A stretch of DNA of 30,343 nucleotides from Fluviibacter sp041311015 (GTDB lineage: Bacteria > Pseudomonadota > Gammaproteobacteria > Burkholderiales > Rhodocyclaceae), in the NCBI GenBank assembly GCA_041311015.1, contig JBFYKG010000007.1, forward strand, positions 1-30,343, given 5' to 3'. The position numbers and the translations under genes were made by a program. The stretch's first letter is position 1; each line of letters begins with the position of its first letter. The notes under the pieces are model-generated. The model ran no database searches and was not told the DNA's origin. It saw nothing but the letters and a program-made list of their open reading frames with translations. This document shows, in pieces, positions 25,139 through 30,343 of the stretch.

Positions 25139-25226
25139 GGGTCTGTGGCAGAGCGGTTGAATGCACCGGTCTTGAAAACCGGCGTGGGGAAACCCATCGT
25201 GAGTTCGAATCTCACCGGACCCGCCA
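25139..25226 (+). tRNA. tRNA-Ser (anticodon UGA)
   Basis: A complete class II tRNA of 88 nt with encoded CCA. The acceptor arms are GGGTCTG and CGGACCC (one T-G wobble), and the discriminator is G. The anticodon stem CCGGT/ACCGG holds loop CTTGAAA, so the anticodon is TGA. A long variable arm (GTGGGGAAACCCATC region) and T arm GTGAG-TTCGAAT-CTCAC confirm serine identity. It reads UCA and related UCN codons. Confidence 0.97.
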
Positions 25227-25231
25227 GATTT

Positions 25232-25269
25232 AAACGGCTCGTCGTTACCCGGCGAGCCGTTTGTGTTTT
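25232..25269 (+). terminator. Intrinsic terminator after tRNA-Ser(UGA)
   Basis: AAACGGCTCG (25232-25241) pairs perfectly with CGAGCCGTTT (25253-25262), followed by GTGTTTTG. It begins 6 nt after the CCA end. Confidence 0.85.
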
Positions 25270-25274
25270 GAGGC

Positions 25275-25302
25275 TTGCTTTCACCGCCGGCCGTCATAGA
25301 AT
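25275..25302 (+). promoter_or_regulatory. Probable promoter of the acuI-like gene
   Basis: TTGCTT (25275-25280) and TAGAAT (25297-25302) are 16 bp apart. The start would be near 25309, a leader of about 26 nt containing the GGAG ribosome-binding site. Confidence 0.5.
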
Positions 25303-25334
25303 AGCCGCATAACGTTGTTTCACGGAGACCGACC

Positions 25335-26318
25335 ATGTACCGCGCCTTGCAGATCAACAAAGATGACGCCGGCTATCGCTGCGAGCTGAAGGAACTTGAT
25401 GAGTCGGCCTTGCCCGAAGGCGATGTCACCGTTCAGGTCGCCTGGAGCACATTGAACTACAAGGATGGCCTCGCCATTACCGGCAAAGGCCCCGTGGTCC
25501 GCAAGTTTCCGCTGACCCCCGGTATTGATATGGCCGGCACGGTGCTCGAAAGCAATCATCCGTGCTGGAAACCCGGTGACAAGGTTGTCCTCAATGGCTG
25601 GGGCGTCGGGGAAACACACAGCGGATGCCTGGCACAGAAAGCACGTTTGAATGGCAACTGGCTGGTACCCCTGCCGCCGACCTTTAGTGAACGTCAGGCG
25701 ATGGCCATTGGCACTGCAGGTTACACCGCCATGCTCTGCGTGCTCGCCCTGGAAAAGCACGGCATCAAACCGGCCGATGGTGAGATTCTCGTGACCGGTG
25801 CCAATGGCGGTGTCGGCAGCGTCGCAATCATGTTGCTGGCTACGCTGGGCTACACCGTGATTGCCTCAACCGGACGTCCGGACGAAGCGCAACATCTTAA
25901 GGCGTTGGGCGCTGCAGACATTATCGACCGCAAAGAACTCTCGGAACCGGGCAAGCCCTTGGGCAAAGAACGTTGGGCCGGTGTGATCGATTCGGTGGGC
26001 AGCACCACCCTGGCCAATGCCTGCGCCACGACCCGGTACAGTGGCGCGGTCGCTGCCTGCGGTCTGGCGGGTGGCGCGGATTTCCCATCCACGGTAATGC
26101 CGTTCATTCTGCGCGGCATTACCCTCTACGGCATCGATAGCGTCATGGCACCCTCTGAAAAGCGGATGGAAGCGTGGCAGCGCCTGGCGCGCGATCTGGA
26201 TGTTGCCAAGCTGGAAGCCAACACCACCGAGATTGGTTTGGCCGAGGCGATGGATGTCGGTGCCAAGCTGCTGGAAGGTAAAGTCCGCGGCCGAGTTGTG
26301 GTGGATGTGAATCGCTGA
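25335..26318 (+). CDS. acuI: NADPH-dependent acryloyl-CoA reductase / YhdH-YhfP family quinone oxidoreductase
   Basis: This 327-residue zinc-independent medium-chain dehydrogenase starts with the family signature MYRALQINKD. It keeps STLNYKDGLAITG, PGIDMAGTV and the cofactor loop VTGANGGVGSVA. Members of this subfamily (AcuI in Rhodobacter, YhdH in E. coli) reduce acryloyl-CoA to propionyl-CoA and protect against toxic acrylate; older annotations call them quinone oxidoreductases. The native substrate here is inferred from the family. CGGAGA provides a ribosome-binding site. Its stop overlaps the next start (TGATG), so the two genes are co-translated. Confidence 0.85.
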   Translation: MYRALQINKDDAGYRCELKELDESALPEGDVTVQVAWSTLNYKDGLAITGKGPVVRKFPLTPGIDMAGTVLESNHPCWKPGDKVVLNGWGVGETHSGCLAQKARLNGNWLVPLPPTFSERQAMAIGTAGYTAMLCVLALEKHGIKPADGEILVTGANGGVGSVAIMLLATLGYTVIASTGRPDEAQHLKALGAADIIDRKELSEPGKPLGKERWAGVIDSVGSTTLANACATTRYSGAVAACGLAGGADFPSTVMPFILRGITLYGIDSVMAPSEKRMEAWQRLARDLDVAKLEANTTEIGLAEAMDVGAKLLEGKVRGRVVVDVNR

Positions 26319-26749
26319 TGTTGCATCTGCAAGCCATCGATCTTTCTCAAGACCCTGTTGCGGGGCGTTTCATCAAAACCGAAGTGGTACAGGTTGTCTT
26401 TGCGCCTGAACCCGGTGAACTGATCAGCCTCGAAGGCCCGAACAACTACCAGGTAGGTGATGCCATCATTACCGGGTGTACCGGAGACCGCTGGAGCGTG
26501 GATCGCCACCGTTTTGATGCCAAGTATCAGGCCGTTGCACCCACGGCAGACGGCCAGGACGGCAGTTATACGGCCAAGCCTGTCCCCGTACTGGCTAAAC
26601 AGATCGACGAACCGTTTACTGCTGCGCGTTCCGCAGGGCGTGATGTATTACGGGGGGAGGCCGGCGACTGGCTGATGCAGTATGGTCCCGGCGATTTTGG
26701 TGTGTGCGGCAAAAGCCGCTTCGAACGCGTCTATCGGCGCGTTGATTAG
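26318..26749 (+). CDS. PGDYG-family protein, function unknown
   Basis: This is a 143-residue soluble protein. Near its C-terminus GEAGDWLMQYGPGDFG (about 113-128) carries the signature that names the PGDYG family, with Phe in place of Tyr (PGDFG, 124-128). VPVLAKQIDEPF (about 89-100) and FERVYRRVD at the end are also typical as I recall the family. Members are small, found mainly in proteobacteria, and have no established activity. The start overlaps the acuI-like stop by one base. It ends 15 bp from the stop of the convergent queD gene with no clear terminator in between. Confidence 0.8.
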   Translation: MLHLQAIDLSQDPVAGRFIKTEVVQVVFAPEPGELISLEGPNNYQVGDAIITGCTGDRWSVDRHRFDAKYQAVAPTADGQDGSYTAKPVPVLAKQIDEPFTAARSAGRDVLRGEAGDWLMQYGPGDFGVCGKSRFERVYRRVD

Positions 26750-26764
26750 AACCCGGCGTCTAAA

Positions 26765-27232
26765 TTACGGCTTAGGCTCAACAAGATCAATCGGGGCAAT
26801 TGCATCAGCCCAGCAGTTGGGCGTTTCATACAGCCGCACACGCTCCAGTTTCAGATTGTTACCGTAGGCGTGTTGGTAATGCGGCGCCAGTTTTCGGAAG
26901 GCCACGGTTGCCAGGTTCTCGGCAGTCGGGACCACCTCGAGCAGTACCGTCCGGTGATCGGGAATCTTCTCCAGCAGCAGCACGATCTCGGTGTCTTTTT
27001 CGTACACCAGGAAGGCGTGGTCCCATTGGTCGACCACTTCACGCAATGCAATCGTCTTGATGTCCCCGAAATCCATGACCATGCCATTGGCCGGGTCACC
27101 GGCTTTATCGATCACATCACCGGAGAGGGTGATTTCCATGGCGTAACGATGCCCGTGCAGGTGACGGCACTGGCTGCGGTGATCAGGGATGCGGTGGCCG
27201 GCGTCAAACTCCAGCCGGCGAGTAATGCGCAT
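26765..27232 (-). CDS. queD: 6-carboxy-5,6,7,8-tetrahydropterin synthase
   Basis: QueD converts dihydroneopterin triphosphate to 6-carboxytetrahydropterin, the second step toward queuosine and other 7-deazaguanines. I chose the start MRITRRLEFDAGHR (155 residues). The open frame continues about 90 codons upstream, but that part overlaps the radical SAM gene and is not family-like. Zinc ligands H13, H26 and H28, catalytic C22, H72 in WDHAF and E136 in YETPNC are all present. queC, queE and queF are not in this window. The divergently transcribed radical SAM gene is not a canonical QueE. Confidence 0.95.
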   Translation of the reverse strand: MRITRRLEFDAGHRIPDHRSQCRHLHGHRYAMEITLSGDVIDKAGDPANGMVMDFGDIKTIALREVVDQWDHAFLVYEKDTEIVLLLEKIPDHRTVLLEVVPTAENLATVAFRKLAPHYQHAYGNNLKLERVRLYETPNCWADAIAPIDLVEPKP

Positions 27233-27283
27233 GACTTCTGGCAATTCCGGTCTAAATCGAGTGGGCGATTGTATCATTGCAGC
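27233..27283. promoter_or_regulatory. Compact divergent promoter region for queD and the radical SAM gene
   Basis: Only 51 bp separate the two start codons. On the minus strand TGATACAAT (27268-27276) is a good extended -10 for queD. On the plus strand TATCAT (27272-27277) could serve the radical SAM gene. The two overlap, so they would compete for polymerase. From the plus-strand -10 the start of transcription would fall at or near the ATG at 27284, suggesting a leaderless message. No strong -35 is visible on either strand. Confidence 0.4.
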
Positions 27284-28174
27284 ATGAGCGACCCGAAGCC
27301 GCCCGCTGATTCCGTCAGCAAGCCCGATCCCGCACAGCCGGTGCGCTGGCTGACCTTTAGCGATCACGATCCGGATTTTCTGAATCTGACCTACGTGTAC
27401 CCCGTGCTGTCGCGCCGTATGCGGGGCATCTCGATCGGGATCAACCTCAACACCAATAACGCCTGTAACTGGGCCTGCGCCTATTGCCAGGTGCCCGGCC
27501 TGCACCGGGGGGAAGCGCCGGAGGTCAATCTCGGGCTACTGGAAGCCGAGCTGAGGGGGTTGCTGGATAACCCCGGATTAAGCCCGATGATTCCGCCCGA
27601 TACGCCCGAGCCCATGCGCCAGATCCGGGATATCGCGTTTTCCGGTAACGGTGAGCCCACCAGTTCGCCGCAGTTTGCCGAGGCCGTTGAGATTGCCCGC
27701 CGGCAACGCGATGCCCACGGGCTCGACATCCCGCTGGTGCTGATCACCAATGGCAGCCTCATGCTGCGCCCCGAAGTCCAGGCCGGCGTAAAAGCACTGG
27801 CCGAGGCGGGGGGTGTTGTCTGGTTCAAGGTCGATCGGCTACTGCCGGATTCCATGAAGCAGATCAATGGCATCAGCTATAAACCCGAACAGATCCAACA
27901 CCGGCTGGATGTAGCCTGCAGCCTGGCTCCCGTCTGGCTACAGACCTGCTGGCTGGCGTGGGATGGGCAGGCACCTGATGCGGCAGACGAAGCCGCGTAT
28001 CTGGAATTTGTTCTTCGTAACCGGGATCAGATTCAGGGCGTCCATCTGTATGGCCTGGCCAGGCCTTCATTGCAACCGGAAGCCCCACACCTCACCGCAT
28101 TGTCTGAAGCCGCTATGAATGCATGGGCCGAACGGATTCGCTCAACCGGAGTGACTGTTCAGGTCAGCCTTTAA
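27284..28174 (+). CDS. Radical SAM enzyme (wyosine-synthetase-like group), substrate unknown
   Basis: This 296-residue protein has the radical SAM cluster motif C61-x3-C65-x2-C68 (NACNWACAYCQ) and the SAM-binding GNGEPT (121-126), followed by LVLITNGS. The general layout recalls COG0731 (TYW1/wyosine synthetase-like and related enzymes). It is not QueE by size or motif: QueE usually has a modified CX14CX2C cluster and is shorter. Position back-to-back with queD hints at tRNA modification or deazapurine chemistry, but that is inference. The ATG at 27284 matches where homology should begin; the frame is open further upstream over queD. No Shine-Dalgarno is seen. The last 11 bp overlap the convergent regulator gene. 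Confidence 0.75.
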   Translation: MSDPKPPADSVSKPDPAQPVRWLTFSDHDPDFLNLTYVYPVLSRRMRGISIGINLNTNNACNWACAYCQVPGLHRGEAPEVNLGLLEAELRGLLDNPGLSPMIPPDTPEPMRQIRDIAFSGNGEPTSSPQFAEAVEIARRQRDAHGLDIPLVLITNGSLMLRPEVQAGVKALAEAGGVVWFKVDRLLPDSMKQINGISYKPEQIQHRLDVACSLAPVWLQTCWLAWDGQAPDAADEAAYLEFVLRNRDQIQGVHLYGLARPSLQPEAPHLTALSEAAMNAWAERIRSTGVTVQVSL

Positions 28175-28508
28175 CCGGGGATTTGAGCAACGCCTCATAG
28201 CGCGCCGGATCCGCTTCTTTCAGGGTTGCACCTACAAGCCGATCAGCGCCGACGGATTCGTTGATCTGCACCCCTTGAATATGCACCAGATGGAGTAGGG
28301 CACTAATCGCGGCGGGCAGCTTTCTGCCCGACTCATAGCGCGAGCCGCCACTCTGCGACACCCCCACGGGTGACCAGAAATCTGACTGAGTCAGGCCCAG
28401 TTCCAGACGGAGCGCTTTCGGGGGCTGCTTCAGCATGCCTTTGAGGGGCGTAACCTTCCCCGTATCTCCCCCAGTCTTTCTGAACCGCTTTTTAACGGGC
28501 GTGTTCAT
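28164..28508 (-). CDS. XRE-type helix-turn-helix regulator
   Basis: This 114-residue protein starts at the ATG at 28508, which has GGGAG 7 bases upstream; a TTG at 28532 would add eight residues. A helix-turn-helix lies at about 32-62 (LRLELGLTQSDFWSPVGVSQ, then GGSRYESGRKLP). This pattern belongs to a group of small betaproteobacterial regulators. The basic N-terminus (KKRFRKT) may aid DNA binding. No toxin-like partner is adjacent, so an antitoxin role is not supported. It is divergent from lysC, with its own good promoter and a possible operator. Confidence 0.8.
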   Translation of the reverse strand: MNTPVKKRFRKTGGDTGKVTPLKGMLKQPPKALRLELGLTQSDFWSPVGVSQSGGSRYESGRKLPAAISALLHLVHIQGVQINESVGADRLVGATLKEADPARYEALLKSPVKG

Positions 28509-28530
28509 GATTGTCTCCCACTTACTCTTC

Positions 28531-28558
28531 AATCTAGACAGTCATTGCGCGAAGTCAA
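28531..28558 (-). promoter_or_regulatory. Promoter of the XRE-type regulator
   Basis: On the minus strand TTGACT (28553-28558) and TAGATT (28531-28536) are 16 bp apart, matching consensus at 5 and 4 of 6 bases. Transcription would start near 28524, placing GGGAG in a leader of about 16 nt. Confidence 0.6.
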
Positions 28559-28564
28559 ATTTAT

Positions 28565-28583
28565 GTGCACCGTAATGGTGCGC
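28565..28583. promoter_or_regulatory. Inverted repeat, possible operator of the XRE-type regulator
   Basis: GTGCACCGTAATGGTGCGC has GCACC/GGTGC arms around GTAAT, extended by a further pair after one mismatch. It lies just upstream of the regulator's -35, where an autoregulator often binds. The same region leads to lysC on the other strand. Confidence 0.4.
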
Positions 28584-28665
28584 TGCGGCATGGTTTGAGC
28601 GTGATTCGCCCGCCCAGAAGGCTTTGCAGCGCCAAGGCGGGTGCCGGTTTGGTGTGAATTTAGGC

Positions 28666-28671
28666 TATAAT
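28666..28671 (+). promoter_or_regulatory. Promoter -10 of lysC
   Basis: A perfect TATAAT preceded by GC, 37 bp before the lysC ATG. No good -35 is seen. CCCGCC/GGCGGG arms (28609-28614 and 28636-28641) lie just upstream. No lysine riboswitch core is apparent in the short leader. Confidence 0.55.
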
Positions 28672-28708
28672 CGGCGCCGCTTTGTTCAATCTTTGATAAG
28701 ACTTACTG

Positions 28709-29944
28709 ATGGCTCTCATCGTCCAGAAATACGGCGGCACCTCCGTCGCCAACCCCGAGCGCATCCAGAACGTCGCCCGTCGAATTGCGGCCTTCCGCAA
28801 GGATGGACACGACGTGGTCGTGGTCGTTTCCGCCATGAGCGGCGAGACCAACCGACTGATCGCGCTGGCCAAGGCCCTGCAAGATAATCCCGATCCGCGT
28901 GAGATGGATGTCATCCTCTCGACCGGCGAACAGGTCACGATTGGCCTGTTGTCGATGGCCCTTAAAGAAATTGGTGTTGATGCCGTCAGCTATACCGGCG
29001 GCCAGGTCAAGATCCTCACGGATGACAGCCACATGAAGGCGCGCATCCTGTCGATCGACGACGCGCCCATGCGTGCCGACCTCAAGGCAGGCAAGGTCGT
29101 TGTGGTGGCTGGCTTCCAGGGCGTTGACGAAAACGGCAACATCACGACCCTGGGTCGTGGTGGCTCAGATACCACCGGTGTGGCGCTTGCTGCGGCACTC
29201 AAGGCCGACGAATGCCAGATCTATACCGACGTCGATGGGGTCTACACCACCGACCCGCGCATCGTGCCAGAGGCCCGCAAGCTCGACACCATCACCTTTG
29301 AAGAAATGCTGGAAATGGCCAGCCTCGGCTCCAAGGTGCTGCAGATCCGCTCCGTCGAATTCGCCGGCAAATACAAGGTCAAGCTGCGCGTTCTATCCAG
29401 CTTTGAAGAATATGGTCAGGGTGGCGAAGGCACCCTCATCACCGTTGAGGACAACACGAACATGGAACAACCAATCATCTCCGGCATCGCTTTTAACCGC
29501 GATGAAGCCAAGCTCACCGTTCTCGGCGTGCCCGATAAGCCCGGCATTGCCTACCAGATCCTGGGCCCGATCGCCGAAGCCAACATCGACGTCGATCTGA
29601 TCATCCAGAACATCAGCCACGACGGCACCACCGACTTCTCGTTTACCGTGAACCGGGGCGACTTCGACAAGGCCAAGGCCATTCTGGAAGAAGTCCGCAA
29701 GCACATCGGCGCCCGCGAAATCTTCGGCGACAACAAGATCTGTAAGGTCTCGGCCGTTGGCGTCGGCATGCGCTCGCACCCGGGCGTAGCCAGCCAGATG
29801 TTCCGTGCGCTGGCCGAAGAGGGCATCAACCTGCAGATGATCTCGACCTCTGAAATCAAGATCTCGGTCATTCTGGATGAAAAATATTTGGAGCTGGCTG
29901 TACGCGTGCTGCACCGTACCTTTGGCCTCGATCAAGCCAAGTAA
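28709..29944 (+). CDS. lysC: Aspartate kinase
   Basis: Aspartate kinase phosphorylates aspartate, the first step toward lysine, diaminopimelate, threonine and methionine; Asd, encoded at 10772, takes the next step. It is a 411-residue monofunctional enzyme with KYGGTS (7-12), GRGGSDTT (149-156) and YTDVDGVYTTDPR (172-184). Two ACT domains (about 266-340 and 345-411) should bind the feedback amino acids. An in-frame ATG at 29462 (M252), with GAGGA 10 bases upstream, could start a separate 160-residue ACT-only beta subunit, as known in Corynebacterium and Bacillus aspartokinases. tRNA-Ser(GCU) follows with its own promoter. Confidence 0.96.
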   Translation: MALIVQKYGGTSVANPERIQNVARRIAAFRKDGHDVVVVVSAMSGETNRLIALAKALQDNPDPREMDVILSTGEQVTIGLLSMALKEIGVDAVSYTGGQVKILTDDSHMKARILSIDDAPMRADLKAGKVVVVAGFQGVDENGNITTLGRGGSDTTGVALAAALKADECQIYTDVDGVYTTDPRIVPEARKLDTITFEEMLEMASLGSKVLQIRSVEFAGKYKVKLRVLSSFEEYGQGGEGTLITVEDNTNMEQPIISGIAFNRDEAKLTVLGVPDKPGIAYQILGPIAEANIDVDLIIQNISHDGTTDFSFTVNRGDFDKAKAILEEVRKHIGAREIFGDNKICKVSAVGVGMRSHPGVASQMFRALAEEGINLQMISTSEIKISVILDEKYLELAVRVLHRTFGLDQAK

Positions 29945-29957
29945 AAGGCAACTGAGT

Positions 29958-29986
29958 TTGACCCTGGGGGGCTGACCCGCTAGAAT
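29958..29986 (+). promoter_or_regulatory. Promoter of tRNA-Ser(GCU)
   Basis: TTGACC (29958-29963) and TAGAAT (29981-29986) are separated by exactly 17 bp, each matching 5 of 6 consensus bases. The start would be near 29993, about 26 nt before the mature tRNA. Confidence 0.8.
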
Positions 29987-30018
29987 TCAGCCTCCGGTAA
30001 GCCATGGCAGACCGGATT

Positions 30019-30109
30019 GGAGACGTGGCCGAGTGGTCGAAGGCACTCCCCTGCTAAGGGAGCATACCCCAAAAGGGTATCGGAAGTTCGAATCTTCTCG
30101 TCTCCGCCA
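30019..30109 (+). tRNA. tRNA-Ser (anticodon GCU)
   Basis: A complete class II tRNA of 91 nt with encoded CCA. Acceptor arms GGAGACG and CGTCTCC pair perfectly, and the discriminator is G. Anticodon stem CTCCC/GGGAG holds loop CTGCTAA, so the anticodon is GCT (reads AGC/AGU). The variable arm contains the ATACCCC-AAAA-GGGTAT hairpin, and the T arm is GAAG-TTCGAAT-CTTC. It is next to lysC, as often seen in betaproteobacteria. Confidence 0.97.
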
Positions 30110-30119
30110 GATTGTCATG

Positions 30120-30150
30120 AAATAGAGCCCTTCGGGGCTTTATTTCTTTG
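30120..30150 (+). terminator. Intrinsic terminator after tRNA-Ser(GCU)
   Basis: AAATAGAGCCC and GGGCTTTATTT pair around a stable TTCG tetraloop, with one G-T wobble, then CTTTG. It starts 11 nt after the CCA end. Confidence 0.9.
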
Positions 30151-30300
30151 TGGTTCCTACAACACTTCCACAGGGGCTACTGTGGCTGGACAGATTGAGC
30201 CGCAGGCCGATTCAAGGTGCTTGGGTGACCGCCTGTTCGAGTGTCTCGATTTAGTAAATCCTTCTGTGTATTCTGAGCAGGCAGACTTAGTGGGGGCGTT

Positions 30301-30343
30301 ATGTTTTATGACATTCTTTTTGGTCATGGTGTCTGGGTCGGCA
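30301..30343 (+). CDS. Possible start of an unidentified gene, cut by the window end
   Basis: An ATG with a G-rich ribosome-binding site (GTGGGGGCG) opens a frame that runs to the last base (MFYDILFGHGVWVG). Fourteen residues are too few to assign. The 150 bp between the tRNA terminator and this start show only a weak -10-like TATTCT at 30269 and no other feature. Confidence 0.35.
   Translation, partial: MFYDILFGHGVWVG

Noticed and set aside
28164..28508. Antitoxin of a toxin-antitoxin pair.
   Set aside because: No small toxin-like gene is adjacent; neighbours are a radical SAM gene and lysC.
1..30343. CRISPR arrays, insertion sequences or phage genes.
   Set aside because: I saw no regularly spaced direct repeats, transposase-like or phage-structural proteins on either strand.

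Overview
The window reads as a stretch of a proteobacterial chromosome, most probably betaproteobacterial. The strongest evidence is gene order: leuC-leuD-leuB-asd-(two small genes)-truA-trpF-trpB-trpA-accD-folC-SPOR gene-cvpA-purF-metZ is the conserved betaproteobacterial biosynthetic supercluster. The E. coli-type Asd, the PGDYG-family protein and the FWSPVGVSQSGGSRYESGR-type regulator fit this. No 16S gene is present, so I do not go below class level.

Layout. (1) Bases 1-1702 hold the end of a CHAT-domain (caspase-like) protein, a small exported protein and a zinc-ribbon multi-pass membrane protein. They are tightly coupled and end at a bidirectional terminator. (2) nrdJ, a B12-dependent ribonucleotide reductase, is on the minus strand. 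Its promoter lies within a pair of NrdR-like boxes whose centres are 31 bp apart. (3) Bases 5080-23056 are a long plus-strand housekeeping run: aroC, an MFS transporter, leuCDB, asd, a structured element plus terminator, a small membrane protein and a CbiQ-like protein, truA, trpFBA, accD, folC, a SPOR protein, cvpA, purF and metZ. It covers chorismate, leucine, the aspartate-semialdehyde branch point, tryptophan, fatty-acid initiation, folate, purine and methionine synthesis. (4) Bases 23153-30343 hold a divergent DEAD-box-like protein, tRNA-Ser(UGA), an AcuI/YhdH reductase with a PGDYG-family gene, queD divergent from a radical SAM gene, an XRE-type regulator, lysC, tRNA-Ser(GCU) and the start of an unidentified gene.

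Functional links. AroC makes the chorismate used by TrpFBA and folate synthesis. LysC and Asd are consecutive steps of the aspartate pathway that feeds MetZ. AccD, FolC, CvpA and PurF follow the E. coli accD-folC-dedD-cvpA-purF order. Most genes in the supercluster overlap or lie a few bases apart, which suggests long co-transcripts with internal promoters.

Most of the window is ordinary core metabolism. The parts that merit a second look are the CHAT operon, the structured element after asd where fimV is usually found, the DEAD-box protein with eroded catalytic motifs, the tandem C-terminal domain of NrdJ, the radical SAM gene beside queD, and a possible internal translation start in lysC. 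I saw no CRISPR array, insertion sequence or prophage gene.
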